Assembly: GCA_016235555.1 (NCBI GenBank)
Contig: JACRKC010000005.1
Location: 37,092-101,091, forward strand
From: Verrucomicrobiota bacterium
Lineage (GTDB): Bacteria > Verrucomicrobiota > Verrucomicrobiia > Opitutales > Opitutaceae
DNA: 64,000 bases
Direction: 5' to 3'
This document shows positions 52,684-62,785 of the stretch, piece after piece. Position numbers and translations under genes: made by a program. How positions within the stretch are numbered: position 1 is the stretch's first letter; each line of letters begins with the position of its first letter. The notes below the pieces were generated by a model, which was given only the letters and a program-made list of their open reading frames with translations, searched no databases and had not been told where the DNA came from.

Positions 52684-55287
52684 ATGAATCCCCTCGTGCT
52701 CCTCGCGGCGCTGGCCGCGGCTGCGTCTGCGTTCGCCGCCGACTCCGCGTCTTCGCTTCAGCTGTGGTATGACCGCCCCGCGCAAAAATGGACCGATGCG
52801 CTCCCCATCGGCAACGGCCGCATGGCCGCGATGGTGTTCGGCGGCGTCGAGCGCGAGCATCTCCAGCTCAACGAGGACACGCTCTACTCCGGGGAGCCGC
52901 CCGCCGATCTGCGCACGCTCGATATCACGAAGGACTTCGACCACGTCACCGGTCTGCTCACGGCCGGCAAGAATTCCGAGGCCGACGCCTACGTGACCAA
53001 ACACTGGCTCGGCCGCAACCAGCAGTGCTATCAGCCGCTCGGCGATCTGTGGCTCGACTTCACGGCGCCGGGCGAGACGACCGGCTACCGCCGCTGGCTC
53101 GATCTGGCAAACGCGACGACCGGCGCGAGCTTCCGGCGCGGCGGCGTCACCTTTACGCGCGAGATTTTTGCCAGCGCGCCCGACCGCATCATCGCGATCC
53201 GGCTGCGCGCGGACAAAACGGGCGCGCTGGCCTTCAAGGCCTCGCTCGCGTCCGTTCATCCGACCGCGAAGACGAGCGTGCTCAACCACACCCTCGTCCT
53301 CCGCGGCCAATTGCCTGGCTACGTCGGCCGGCGCGAGCTGAAGACGGTCGAACAGATGGGCGACCAGTGGAAATACCCCGAGAACTACAACCCCGACGGC
53401 ACCCGCAAGGCCACCGCCAACCAGGTCCTCTACGGCGAAGCCATCGGCGGCCAAGGCATGTTCTTCGAGTCGCGCCTCGCCGTGCAATCCGACGGCCGCA
53501 TCACCGCGGCCAACGGCACCCTTCTCATCGAGGGCGCGACCGATGCCGTGTTGTTGCTCGCCGCCGGCAGCAGCTTCAACGGCTTCGACAAAAGTCCGAG
53601 CCGCGAAGGCGCCGACGCCAGCGCGCGCACCGCGACCGATCTGCAGGCCGCCGCGAAGCAAAGCTACGACGCGCTCCGCGCGCGCCACACCGCCGACTAC
53701 CGCGTTCTTTTCGATCGCGTCTCGCTCCGCCTCGACGGCGACCCGGCGAAGGAGAAACTCCCAACCGACCAGCGCATCGCCGCCTTCCGCGACACCGGTG
53801 ATCCCGCGCTCGCGGCGCTGTGTTTTCAATTCGGCCGTTATCTGCTCATCGCCGGCTCGCGCGCCGGCACGCAACCACTCAACCTCCAAGGCAAGTGGAA
53901 CGACCAGGTCATCCCGCCGTGGGCCTCCGCCTACACGGTGAACATCAACACCGAGATGAATTACTGGCCGAGCGAGACCACGAACCTCTCCGAGTTGAAC
54001 GAGCCGCTCTTCCACCTGCTGCGCGAAGTCGCGCAAACGGGCCGCCTCGCCGCGCGCGACATGTATCACCGCCGCGGCTGGGTGCTCCACCACAACACCA
54101 CGATCTGGCGCGATGCGTTTCCCGTCGACGGCCAGGCGCGCGCGGCGTTCTGGAACATGGCCGGCGGCTGGTTCAGCTCGCACCTCTGGGAACACTGGCT
54201 CTTCACCGGCGACAAAAAGTTCCTCGCCGACGAAGCCTACCCGATCATGAAGGGCGCCGCCGAGTTTTACGCCGATTGGATCGCCCCGGCACCCGACGGC
54301 TCGGGCGAACTCGTCACGCCCGTCAGCACGTCGCCCGAAAACAATTTCCGCGCGCCCGACGGCAAACCCGCCGCCGTCGGCCTCGGCTGCACGATGGACC
54401 TCGCGATCGTCCGCGAGATTTTCGCGCGCACGATCGCCGCCGCCGAACTGCTCGGACGCGACACCGTGCTCGTCACCGAGTTGCGCGGCAAGCTCGCCCG
54501 TCTCGCGCCGTATCGCATCGGTGCGCGCGGGCAGTTGCAGGAGTGGCGTGAAGACTACGCCGAGCCCGAGCCGCACCACCGCCACGTCTCGCACCTCTAC
54601 GGCCTGCACCCCGGCAACCAGATCAACGCCGAGGCGACGCCGGAGCTTTTCCGCGCGGTCGCCCGTTCCCTCGAACTGCGCGGCGACGAAGCCACCGGCT
54701 GGTCGATGGGCTGGAAAATCAACCTCTGGGCCCGCCTCCTCGACGGCGACCACGCCTATGCGATCGTGCGGAATCTTTTTCGCCTCGTCGGCACGAGCGA
54801 AACCAACATGCGCGGCGGCGGCCTCTACCCCAACCTCTTCGACGCGCACCCACCGTTCCAAATCGATGGCAACTTCGGCTACACCGCGGGCGTCGCCGAG
54901 ATGCTCGTGCAAAGCCACGCCGGCGTGCTGCACCTCCTCCCCGCGCTGCCGAGTGCATGGCCGGGCGGCAAAGTCACCGGCCTCCGCGCCCGCGGTGGTT
55001 TCGACGTCGACCTCGAATGGGCCGGCGGAAGACTCACGCACGCCACCATCCGCTCGAAGCTCGGCGGCCACCTCCGCCTGCGGACCAACGAGCCCGTGAA
55101 AATCGACGGCGCAAGCGCCACCGCCGCTCGCGGCGCGAACTCGAACGCGTTTTTCCAAACCGTCGCCGCCGGCCCGCCGAAAATTGCCGCGGCGGAGCCG
55201 CTGCCACCGCTAACGTCGCGCCCGACGCACACGGTCGACTTCGTGACGGCCGCCGGCGCGGCCTACACGATCACGGCCGGGCGTTAG
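52684..55287 (+). CDS. Secreted GH95 family glycoside hydrolase (alpha-L-fucosidase-like)
   Basis: An 867-residue exported enzyme (signal [18 protein letters not shown]). It shows the GH95 layout: an N-terminal beta-domain ([35 protein letters not shown]), a linker and an (alpha/alpha)6 barrel. The catalytic Asn pair is in [19 protein letters not shown], the Glu in [10 protein letters not shown], and the Asp in [26 protein letters not shown] and [16 protein letters not shown] are also typical. The family hydrolyses alpha-1,2-L-fucosides or alpha-L-galactosides by inversion. The start at 52684 matches the signal peptide. Confidence 0.94.
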   Translation: MNPLVLLAALAAAASAFAADSASSLQLWYDRPAQKWTDALPIGNGRMAAMVFGGVEREHLQLNEDTLYSGEPPADLRTLDITKDFDHVTGLLTAGKNSEADAYVTKHWLGRNQQCYQPLGDLWLDFTAPGETTGYRRWLDLANATTGASFRRGGVTFTREIFASAPDRIIAIRLRADKTGALAFKASLASVHPTAKTSVLNHTLVLRGQLPGYVGRRELKTVEQMGDQWKYPENYNPDGTRKATANQVLYGEAIGGQGMFFESRLAVQSDGRITAANGTLLIEGATDAVLLLAAGSSFNGFDKSPSREGADASARTATDLQAAAKQSYDALRARHTADYRVLFDRVSLRLDGDPAKEKLPTDQRIAAFRDTGDPALAALCFQFGRYLLIAGSRAGTQPLNLQGKWNDQVIPPWASAYTVNINTEMNYWPSETTNLSELNEPLFHLLREVAQTGRLAARDMYHRRGWVLHHNTTIWRDAFPVDGQARAAFWNMAGGWFSSHLWEHWLFTGDKKFLADEAYPIMKGAAEFYADWIAPAPDGSGELVTPVSTSPENNFRAPDGKPAAVGLGCTMDLAIVREIFARTIAAAELLGRDTVLVTELRGKLARLAPYRIGARGQLQEWREDYAEPEPHHRHVSHLYGLHPGNQINAEATPELFRAVARSLELRGDEATGWSMGWKINLWARLLDGDHAYAIVRNLFRLVGTSETNMRGGGLYPNLFDAHPPFQIDGNFGYTAGVAEMLVQSHAGVLHLLPALPSAWPGGKVTGLRARGGFDVDLEWAGGRLTHATIRSKLGGHLRLRTNEPVKIDGASATAARGANSNAFFQTVAAGPPKIAAAEPLPPLTSRPTHTVDFVTAAGAAYTITAGR

Positions 55288-55299
55288 ATGCGCCGGCTT

Positions 55300-55372
55300 G
55301 TAGTGGGGCAGGTCTGTGACCTGCCCATCGAATACTCACCGCGTGAGAAGGCAGGTCACAGACCTGCCCTAC
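55300..55372. repeat. Palindrome (GTAG-TGGGGCAGGTCTGTGACC type)
   Basis: GTAGTGGGGCAGGTCTGTGA (from 55300) and TCACAGACCTGCCCTAC (ending 55372) are inverted arms, 73 bp in all. It lies between GH95 and the convergent flavin reductase, whose stop begins 3 bp after it. Confidence 0.9.
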
Positions 55373-55375
55373 TGC

Positions 55376-55984
55376 TCACCCCGGCCGCTTCAGCGCGAAG
55401 CGCTCGGTCGTGCGCACGAACAGCTCTCCGCCCAGGCGCCCCACCAGGTCGAGCTTCGCCGGATCGACACGTCCGTCGGGGCCAAGCACGGCATCGCTCA
55501 CGTGCACGACGTGGATGCGGCCGAACGTTACGTGCGCCGCGAGCGGCCCTTCGCCGATGTGCACGAACCGGTCCAACGTGCACTCGAAGGCGACCGGCGC
55601 CGCGGCCACGCGCGGTGGCCGCACCTTCTCGCTGGGCGCGGCAGCGATTCCGAATTGGTCGAACTCGCTCTCGCCGTAGGGCAGCGTCGCGGCGGTGCGA
55701 TTCATCTCCTCGGCGAGGGCGAACGGCACAAGATTCACCACGAACTCCGGCACCTGTTCGAGGTTGCGCACGGTGTCTTTCTTGGCGCCGTCGCGGGTGT
55801 TGACGGGCACGAACATCAGCGTGGGCGGATTCGAGCAGACACCCTGGAAGAACGAGAATGGCGCGAGGTTGGTTTTGCCATCGGCGGAAATCGTCGAGAC
55901 CCACGCGATCGGACGCGGCAGAATCGTGCTGGTCATCCACGCGTAAACGTCGCGCGGCGGAAGCGCGGTGAAATCGAGGCGCAT
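55376..55984 (-). CDS. Flavin reductase family protein
   Basis: A 202-residue FMN-binding split-barrel protein of the flavin reductase-like (DIM6/NTAB) family. Typical are STILPRPIAWVSTISADGKTNLAPFSFFQGVCSNPPTLMFVP and DTVRNLEQVPEFVVNLV, with the basic and Ser/Thr residues that hold FMN phosphate. No partner monooxygenase is adjacent, so the physiological acceptor is unknown. Cytoplasmic. It is divergent from the M24 peptidase gene across a long hairpin. Confidence 0.92.
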   Translation of the reverse strand: MRLDFTALPPRDVYAWMTSTILPRPIAWVSTISADGKTNLAPFSFFQGVCSNPPTLMFVPVNTRDGAKKDTVRNLEQVPEFVVNLVPFALAEEMNRTAATLPYGESEFDQFGIAAAPSEKVRPPRVAAAPVAFECTLDRFVHIGEGPLAAHVTFGRIHVVHVSDAVLGPDGRVDPAKLDLVGRLGGELFVRTTERFALKRPG

Positions 55985-56012
55985 GGCCGGAAGCTGGGCG
56001 CGCGGATCAGTT

Positions 56013-56087
56013 TTGAACAGGAAGAACGGGAAGGCCGGGAGAAAGTTTTGTTTTGGCCTTCCCGTTCTTCCCGGCCTTCCTGTTCAA
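56013..56087. repeat. Long imperfect inverted repeat directly upstream of the M24 peptidase start
   Basis: TTGAACAGGAAG (from 56013) and CTTCCTGTTCAA (ending 56087) are the outer ends. The words AACGGGAAGGCCGGGA and TCCCGTTCTTCCCGGCC lie within. The right end is four bases before the ATG at 56092, so an mRNA hairpin would cover the ribosome-binding region. Confidence 0.75.
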
Positions 56088-56091
56088 ACTC

Positions 56092-57360
56092 ATGAGCGAC
56101 TTTCTCACCGAGCGCCGTGCGCGCGTGGCCGCGGCCCTGCAATTGGACGACGCCCTGCTGCTTGTCGGGGCCGGCGAGCCGGTGCCGCTGCCCGAGGGCA
56201 CGGACCAGACCTATCCGTTTCGCGCGCACGCGGAGTATTATTTCCTCGCGGGCTTGGAATGTCCCGGTGGCGTGATCGCCTTCGATCCGCGTGACGGCAA
56301 CTGGACCTCTTTCGTGCCCGACGTGAGCGAGGCCGAGCGGGTGTGGGAGGGCCGCACGCAGCCGCCGGGCGAGCCGGTCGCACTCCTCGAACCGTGGCTC
56401 ACCGTCCGCCGCGGCCGCCCGATCACGCTGCTCGGCGCGCCGCTGCGGGGCGTCAACGCCGACGCCGCCCGCACGGTGCGCGTGCGCGAGCAATTCCACC
56501 ACGCCCGCCGGCCCAAGGACGCACACGAACTCGCCCTCATGCGCCGCGCCGCCGCCGCGACAGCGGCCGGTTACGCGCGACTGCGCGAATCGCTGCGACC
56601 CGGCGTCACCGAGCGCGCCCTGCAAATCGAGCTCGAGGCCGAGTTCGCGCGCCATGGGGCCACGCGTCCCGGCTACGGCACGATCATCGGCACCGGGCCC
56701 AATGCCGCCGTGCTGCATTTCGAACCCTCGTCCCGCACCGCCCACGCAGGCGAGTTCGTGCTCGTCGACGCCGGCGCCGAGATCGACCGCTACATGGCGG
56801 ATGTCACCCGGACTTTTGTCGTTGGAGAACCCGACTCGTTTCAACGCGACTTCCACCAAGTGGTGCTCAGCGCCCAGGAACGCGTGATCACCCGATGCGT
56901 GCCTGGCGCCGAATGGAAGGATCTCCACCTCGGCTGTGCGGTCGACTTGGTCCGCGGGCTGGTCGAGCTCGGCCTGATGCGCGGGCAGCCGGCCTCGCTC
57001 GTCGAACAGGAGGCCCACCTGTTGTTTTTCCCGCACGGCCTCGGCCACCTGGTCGGACTCGGCGTGCGCGACGCCAGCGGCACCCTCCCCGGCCGCGCCA
57101 AGGACCCGCGGCCGGCGCTCCGCAACCTGCGCATGGACCTCCCGCTCGCCCCCGGCTACGTCGTCACCGTCGAGCCGGGCCTGTATTTCATCCCCGCCCT
57201 GCTGAACGATCCGGCGCGGCGCACGCGTTATCGCGACTCAGTGAACTGGACGCGCGTCGAATCGCTGCTGCCCCTCGGCGGTGTGCGCATCGAGGACAAT
57301 ATTCTCGTCACCGAAGGCGCGCCTGAAAACCTCACCGCCGCGATTCCCAAGTCGCTCTGA
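56092..57360 (+). CDS. Xaa-Pro aminopeptidase (M24B family)
   Basis: A 422-residue peptidase releasing the N-terminal residue before proline. The N-terminal AMP_N domain (about 1-130) includes PEGTDQTYPFRAHAEYYFLAGLECPGGV. The pita-bread catalytic domain carries the dinuclear metal ligands: VLVDAGAE (Asp), YMADVTRTF (Asp), FPHGLGHLVGLGVRD (His), VVTVEPGLYF (Glu) and VRIEDNILVT (Glu). All five are present. Cytoplasmic; no signal peptide from the chosen ATG at 56092. An upstream in-frame codon at 56053 would translate the repeat and is unlikely. Confidence 0.94.
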   Translation: MSDFLTERRARVAAALQLDDALLLVGAGEPVPLPEGTDQTYPFRAHAEYYFLAGLECPGGVIAFDPRDGNWTSFVPDVSEAERVWEGRTQPPGEPVALLEPWLTVRRGRPITLLGAPLRGVNADAARTVRVREQFHHARRPKDAHELALMRRAAAATAAGYARLRESLRPGVTERALQIELEAEFARHGATRPGYGTIIGTGPNAAVLHFEPSSRTAHAGEFVLVDAGAEIDRYMADVTRTFVVGEPDSFQRDFHQVVLSAQERVITRCVPGAEWKDLHLGCAVDLVRGLVELGLMRGQPASLVEQEAHLLFFPHGLGHLVGLGVRDASGTLPGRAKDPRPALRNLRMDLPLAPGYVVTVEPGLYFIPALLNDPARRTRYRDSVNWTRVESLLPLGGVRIEDNILVTEGAPENLTAAIPKSL

Positions 57361-57585
57361 TCGGGCCGGATCGCGCCTGCACGCCTCCGGGCGGCCGCCT
57401 GCCTGCAACCCAGACCAAGGACAGCGCATGCGCGGCTGCGAGGCGGGCGCGCCGGCCACCTCACCGACCACCCTCGCTCGGTGGCATGATCGCCCGGGCT
57501 GTCCCCGGTTTCGGTCCCACCCCGCGGATCGGTTTCTGGAAATTTTCCGTGGACAACCGGTGCGCCATCCGGCTTCCTCCGCGCC
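57361..57585. other. Intergenic, nothing recognised
   Basis: The 225 bp between the M24 peptidase and the small membrane protein hold no ORF of note, palindrome family member or RNA signature that I can identify. Confidence 0.5.
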
Positions 57586-57822
57586 ATGTCGCAACCGGAC
57601 CAGAAAATGACTTCGCCCACCAGCCTCGCGGTGGACGCCGTGCTCGTCGTGGCGTTTTTCGCGTTCATGTTCCGGGTGCTCCAGCCGCACGTGCCGTCGA
57701 ACGATCCCCGGATGATCTACTTCTGGAGCGCGACCGCCTCGTCCTGCATGACGGGCGTCTGGTGGCTTTGCATCCAGATGTTCCGGGTGGTCCTCCGGGC
57801 CCAGCTCGCAGCGAAAAAGTAA
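57586..57822 (+). CDS. Small two-TM membrane protein of unknown function
   Basis: A 78-residue protein. Hydrophobic segments at about residues 14-32 (AVDAVLVVAFFAFMFRVL) and 45-66 (IYFWSATASSCMTGVWWLCIQM) predict two membrane helices, with a basic C-terminus (VVLRAQLAAKK). The start may be 57586 or 57607. I do not recognise a family. It sits 77 bp before a lipoprotein gene on the same strand. Confidence 0.7.
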   Translation: MSQPDQKMTSPTSLAVDAVLVVAFFAFMFRVLQPHVPSNDPRMIYFWSATASSCMTGVWWLCIQMFRVVLRAQLAAKK

Positions 57823-57899
57823 GCGCCGCCCGGCGGTTTGGCCGCGGGCCAGCGTGGAGTTGCGTTACCGGTGAGTTTGGCTACTCTCCCGGCGCTCCC

Positions 57900-58652
57900 A
57901 TGAAATCGCACCGCGACTCAGCTGCCGCGCTCCCTGCGCTGTCTCGCCGGCTCATCGCCGCGGCCGCGCCCCTCGCCGGGCTGTTGCTCCTTGGCGGCTG
58001 CGCCAGCTCCTACGAAGTCAAGATCGACGCCCTCGCCAAACCCAAGGCCGAGGAAGCGATCTCCTACCAGATCCGGAATAAAAACACGACCGCCGGCGAC
58101 GAATCGCTGCGCTACAAGGAAGCCGCTGGTTACGTGCGGACGGCGCTTTCCGGCAAAGGCATGTATGAGGCGCCCGACGGCACGCCGGCCGACTTGGTGG
58201 TGGAGCTCGATTACGGTGTCGGTCCGCCACAGTCGAAAGTCGAGACCGTCTCCGAACCGGTGTATCGCGTGGTGCCCGGCCGCATCACCACGCAGAGCGT
58301 GCAGGTCGGCACCGATCGCAACGGCCGGCCGATCTATCAGACGGTCACCGTGCAGGAGCCGCCCACGACTGAATTCGACGGCTATCGCGAATACCAGGTG
58401 CGCATCACCGTCTACGAAAAATATCTGAAGCTCAGCGCCCGCGAAAACAAACCCGCCGCCGAAGGAAGGCCTCCCACGGAAGTCTGGGCGGTGGACATCA
58501 CCAGCGAGGGCGAAAGCAAGGACGTGCGCAAAGCGCTTCCCGTCCTCGCCGCGGCCGGCATCGATTACGTCGGCAAGGATTCGCACGGCCAGAAGGTGGT
58601 CCGCATCAAGGACACCAACAGCGACGTGGCCTTTGTGAAGAAGGGCATGTGA
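57900..58652 (+). CDS. Putative lipoprotein of unknown function
   Basis: A 250-residue protein with a lipobox LGGC (cysteine at residue 34) after a hydrophobic signal (AAAAPLAGLLLLGG). The ATG is at 57900. The mature region is beta-rich (TPADLVVELDYGVG, ITTQSVQVGTDRNGRPIYQTVTVQEPPTTEFDGYREYQVRITVYEKYL) and ends IDYVGKDSHGQKVVRIKDTN. The layout recalls DUF4136-type lipoproteins, but I cannot assign it with certainty. It is expected to be anchored to the envelope. Confidence 0.82.
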   Translation: MKSHRDSAAALPALSRRLIAAAAPLAGLLLLGGCASSYEVKIDALAKPKAEEAISYQIRNKNTTAGDESLRYKEAAGYVRTALSGKGMYEAPDGTPADLVVELDYGVGPPQSKVETVSEPVYRVVPGRITTQSVQVGTDRNGRPIYQTVTVQEPPTTEFDGYREYQVRITVYEKYLKLSARENKPAAEGRPPTEVWAVDITSEGESKDVRKALPVLAAAGIDYVGKDSHGQKVVRIKDTNSDVAFVKKGM

Positions 58653-58704
58653 GCCCGCGGCTGGCGACCCGCCGGCGCGATGTCGTCAGCATGGCGGCCA
58701 TGCG

Positions 58705-58770
58705 TTCGTCGCCCCGGCTTCAGCCGGAAGGGGCGAGCCGGTCGGTTCCGGCTGAAGCCGGGGCAACGAA
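58705..58770. repeat. Palindrome of the CCCCGGCTTCAGCCGG type
   Basis: GCCCCGGCTTCAGCCGG (from 58711) and CCGGCTGAAGCCGGGGC (ending 58764) are near-perfect arms, extended by TTCGT/ACGAA on the outside. It is located in the 210-bp gap between convergent lipoprotein and tatC genes. Confidence 0.88.
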
Positions 58771-58862
58771 CTCCAATCCGTTGCGTCTGGCGCGCTCCCG
58801 CACCGCGCCGCCGGACGGCCGCTGCGACGTCCCGGCCGTCCCGTTACCCCGCGTAAGGGAAA

Positions 58863-59690
58863 TTACGCATCAAACTTCGCCGCGAAACGTGCGGTCCGGT
58901 TTTTCTCCACCCGCGTGCCCGCAATGATGGCGACCTCGTAGAGCACGTAGAGCGGCACCGCAAACATGACTTGGGTGATCGGGTCCGGCGTCGGCGTCAC
59001 AATCGCCGCGATGACGAAGATCACGACGATCGCATGCCGGCGGTATTTGCGCAGGAACGCCGTGGTCATGATGCCCAGCCACACCAGGAGCACGATGATG
59101 AGCGGAAATTCGAAAGAGACGCCCACCCCGAGCACGAGCCACGTGAGCAGGCTGTAGTAGCTGCCCGGCGTCCAACGCAGGGTGTAGCCGAGCATCTGGT
59201 TGATCTCGACCGCGACGCCGATCGTGTTGGGCACGAGAATAAAAAAGCTGAAAGTGGCGCCCAATAAAAACAGCACGGCGGCCGAGATAATGATCGGAGT
59301 AACGGCCTTGATTTCCTTCTCGTTCAGGGCCGGAGCGACGAACTGCCCGACAAAGAACAGGATGAACGGCGCCGCCAGCACCCCGCCACCCAACACGCAC
59401 ATCTGGATGACCACATTGAAGCCCTCCATGATCGTGGTGGTGCCGAGTTCCATCGTCACACTGGGATACTTCGCACGGGCGTAGTCATACGGCCACAACA
59501 GCAGGCCGTTGAACTCCTTCATGTAGATGCCGATCAGCACCGCGAACACGATGAAGACCACCGCGCTCTTCACCAGCGTCCAGCGCAGTTCTTCGAGGTG
59601 ATCCCAGAAGCCCATCGGCTTCTCGCGCGGCGCGGGCACCACTTCGGTGGACTCGGAGGTATCGTCGGACTGTTTTTCGGGTTCGCTCAC
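58863..59690 (-). CDS. tatC: Twin-arginine translocase subunit TatC
   Basis: A 275-residue inner-membrane protein with six TM segments; it recognises RR signal peptides. Hallmarks are MGFWDHLEELRWTLVKSAVVFI (conserved HLEELR, with the key Glu), PFILFFVGQFVAPALNEKEIK, FEFPLIIVLLVWLGIM and IVTPTPDPITQVMFAVPLYVLYEVAI. The N-terminal 24 residues are an acidic extension. No tatA/tatB is in the window. It would export the DUF1501 and NIPSNAP proteins of this region. Confidence 0.96.
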   Translation of the reverse strand: MSEPEKQSDDTSESTEVVPAPREKPMGFWDHLEELRWTLVKSAVVFIVFAVLIGIYMKEFNGLLLWPYDYARAKYPSVTMELGTTTIMEGFNVVIQMCVLGGGVLAAPFILFFVGQFVAPALNEKEIKAVTPIIISAAVLFLLGATFSFFILVPNTIGVAVEINQMLGYTLRWTPGSYYSLLTWLVLGVGVSFEFPLIIVLLVWLGIMTTAFLRKYRRHAIVVIFVIAAIVTPTPDPITQVMFAVPLYVLYEVAIIAGTRVEKNRTARFAAKFDA

Positions 59691-59725
59691 AATTCAGAAG
59701 GAACGCGCATCGTGGGAACTTTTTC

Positions 59726-59747
59726 GGAAAACGGAAGCGGTTTTCCA
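59726..59747. other. Short inverted repeat between tatC and ppdK
   Basis: GGAAAAC and GTTTTCC are mirrored within 59726-59747. It lies about 36-57 bp upstream of the tatC start and may be an operator or leader hairpin. Confidence 0.4.
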
Positions 59748-59821
59748 GTCCCGGCCCATTTCGCGTGGCCGTCATTTCTTGGCATAAACTGGTCGCGCCG
59801 TGAACTTGGGCGGCTGCGCCG

Positions 59822-59849
59822 TTGACAGCCCCCCGCCCCGCCCTATTGC
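59822..59849 (+). promoter_or_regulatory. Candidate sigma-70-type promoter of ppdK
   Basis: TTGACA at 59822-59827 and TATTGC at 59844-59849 are separated by 16 bp. They lie about 70 bp before the ATG at 59919. The -35 box is perfect; the -10 box matches TATAAT at four of six positions at best. Confidence 0.45.
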
Positions 59850-59918
59850 CTCGGACTCTCCGCGCACACGCGTGACGGTTCGTTTTTCGTCCTTCCATCA
59901 AACCAAAGCCTCCCTCAC

Positions 59919-62714
59919 ATGGCCGCTAAATCCAAAGCCAAGAAACCTGCTCCGAAAAAACCCGCCAAGGCGGGCAAGTCCGCCTCCCCGAAGGCACCGA
60001 AATACGTCTACACGTGGGGCGCCGGCAAAGCCGACGGTGACGGCTCGATGAAGCCGCTGCTCGGCGGCAAGGGCGCCAACCTCGCCGAGATGACCCGCAT
60101 CGGCCTGCCCGTGCCTCCGGGCTTCACGGTCACGACCGAGGTCTGCACCTACTACTACGCCAACAAGCGCACTTATCCGGCGTCGCTGCAGGCCCAGATG
60201 GAAGCCGGCGTCGCCAACATGGAGAAGATCATGGGCACCAAGTTCGGCGCCACCGAGGGCATGCCGCTCCTCGTCGCCGTCCGCTCCGGCGCCCGCGACT
60301 CCATGCCGGGCATGATGGACACCATTCTCAACCTCGGCCTCAACGACCAGACCGTCCTCGCCCTCGAGAAGGCCACCAACAACCCGCGCTTCGCGTGGGA
60401 TTGCTACCGCCGTTTCATCCAGATGTATGGCGACGTCGTGCTCGGCGTGCAAAAGCGCCCTGACGAAGACCACGAGCCGTTCGAGACCGTCATCCACAGC
60501 TTCAAGCACGAGAAATATCACGTCGACATCGAGGACTCCAAGCTCACCGCCGAGGACCAGCAGGAACTCGTCAAGCGCTTCAAGGCCCTCGTCGCCGAGC
60601 GCACCGGCAAGCAGTTCCCCAACAGCCCCTGGGACCAGCTCCGTGGCGCCGCCGGCGCCGTTTTCGGTTACTGGATGAACGACCGCGCCATCGTTTAACG
60701 CCGCAAATACAACAAACCCACCGAATGGGGCACCGCGGTCAACGTGCAGGCCATGGTGTTCGGCAACACCGGCGAAAACTCCGGCTCCGGCGTCGCGTTC
60801 ACCCGCAACCCCGCCAATGGCGCCAACGAGTTCTACGGCGAGTTCCTCATCAATGCGCAGGGTGAAGACGTCGTCGCCGGCGTCCGCACGCCCGAGCCCG
60901 TCATCGAACTCAAGAAGCACCTCCCGCAAGCCTACGCCGAGCTCCTCAAGGTCCGCGCCACGCTCGAGAAGCACTTCAAGGATGTGCAGGACGTCGAGTT
61001 CACCATCCAGGAAGGCAAGCTGTTCATGCTCCAGACGCGCAACGGCAAGCGCACCGCCGCCGCCGCGCTCAAATTCTCCATGGATATGGTGAAGGAGAAG
61101 CTCATCGACTGGCAGACCGCGGTCCTCCGCAACCCGGCCGACCAGCTCGAACAGCTCCTCGCGCCCATCTTCGACGCCTCCGAAGTGAAGAAGGCCGCCG
61201 TCATCGCCACCGGTCTCCCCGCCGGCCCCGGCGCCGCCACGGGCCGCGTCTATTTCAACGCCGACCGCGCCGTGCAGGCCGCCGAGAAGGGCGACAAGGT
61301 CCTCCTCGTCCGCGTCGAGACTTCGCCCGAAGACCTCCGCGGCATGATCGCCGCCGAAGGCATCCTCACCGCCCGCGGTGGCGTCTCCTCGCACGCCGCG
61401 CTTGTCGCCCGCCAGATGGGCAAGGTCTGCGTGTGCGGCGCCTCCGGCGTCAACATCAACTACGACGCCAAGACCGCCAACATCGCCGGCCAGACCTTCA
61501 AGGAAGGCGACTACCTCTCGATCGACGGCACGTCGGGCACGGTTTACGCCGGCCAGATCAAGACCGCTCCGTCCGAGATCATCGCCGGCCTCGTCAACGG
61601 CGACGAAACCGCCAAGGCCACGGAGAAGTTCAAGAGCTACACCCAGCTCATGAAGTGGTGCGCGCAAGCCACCAAGCTCTCCGTCCGCACCAACGCCGAC
61701 ACCCCCGAGCAGACCCGCATCGCAGTCGCGTTCGGCGCCGTCGGCATCGGCCTCACCCGCACCGAACACATGTTCTTCGAGGGCGACCGCATCGATGCGA
61801 TGCGCGAGATGATCCTCGCCGACACGCTCGCCGGCCGCGAGGCCGCGCTCGCCAAGCTCCTCCCGTATCAGCGCGGCGACTTCCTCGGCATCTTCAAAGC
61901 GCTGAAAGGCTTCCCGGCCACCATCCGCTTCCTCGATCCGCCCCTGCACGAGTTCCTGCCCCACACCAAGGAGCAGCAGGCCGACCTCGCCAAGAAGCTC
62001 GGCATCGACGTCGCCAAGATCGAACACCGCGTGCACGAACTCCACGAGTTCAACCCGATGCTCGGCTTCCGCGGCTGCCGCCTCGGCATCAAGTATCCCG
62101 AGATCACCGCCATGCAGGCCCGCGCCGTCCTTGAGGCCGCCGTGCAGGCGAAGAAGGAAGGCATCAAGGCCAGGCCCGAGATCATGATCCCGCTGGTCGG
62201 CTTCAAGAAGGAGCTCGATCTGCAGGTCGCGCTCGTCCACGAGGTCGCCGCCAAGGTGTTCGCCGAGACGAAGACCAAGGTCGACTACTCCGTCGGCACC
62301 ATGATCGAAGTCCCGCGCGGCGCGCTCACCGCCGACGAGATCGCGCAGACGGCCGAGTTCTTCAGCTTCGGCACGAACGATCTCACGCAGACCTGCCTCG
62401 GCATGTCGCGCGACGACTCCGGCTCGTTCCTCGCCCCGTATCAAGAAGCCGAGGTCTTCAAAAAGAACCCGTTCGCCTCGGTCGACCAGACCGGCGTGGG
62501 CCAGCTCATGAAGATCGCGATCGAGAAGGGCTCCAAGACCCGCCCCGGCATCAAGCTCGGCATCTGCGGCGAACACGGCGGCGATCCGGACTCGGTGAAG
62601 TTCTGCCACAAGATCGGCCTCACCTACGTCTCGTGCTCGCCGTATCGCGTGCCCGTCGCCCGCCTCGCCGCCGCCCAGGCCGCGATCGGCGACGCGAAGG
62701 CCGCGAAGAAGTAA
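59919..62714 (+). pseudogene. ppdK: Pyruvate phosphate dikinase, interrupted by an in-frame TAA
   Basis: The enzyme interconverts pyruvate, ATP and Pi with PEP, AMP and PPi. The frame from 59919 to 62714 is 931 codons, the normal family size, but codon 260 (60696-60698) is TAA. It sits in [24 protein letters not shown], where the family has Tyr, so a single TAC/TAT to TAA change. Before it lies the ATP-grasp start ([50 protein letters not shown]). After it come the phosphohistidine domain ([22 protein letters not shown]) and the PEP-binding barrel ([32 protein letters not shown]), with no further damage. It is either a recent nonsense mutation, a sequencing error, or split into 59919-60698 plus a restart at 60744 (GTG). 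Otherwise typical. Confidence 0.9.
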
Positions 62715-62738
62715 GCCTTTGCTTCCTCTGCTCTCTTC

Positions 62739-62772
62739 AAAGCCCTGCGCCAAAAAGCGCGGGGCTTTTTCT
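62739..62772 (+). terminator. Rho-independent terminator after ppdK
   Basis: AAGCCCTGCGC (from 62740) pairs with GCGCGGGGCTT across CAAAAA and is followed by TTTTCTTT. It is a clear terminator 26 bp after the stop. Confidence 0.88.
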
Positions 62773-62785
62773 TTCCCCGTGCAGG

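Noticed and set aside
52615..55158. An 847-codon minus-strand ORF opposite GH95
   Set aside because: Antisense shadow; GH95 catalytic motifs are on the plus strand.
60687..60710. The ppdK TAA as a programmed amino-acid insertion site
   Set aside because: UAA is not used for selenocysteine or pyrrolysine, and no recoding structure is evident.
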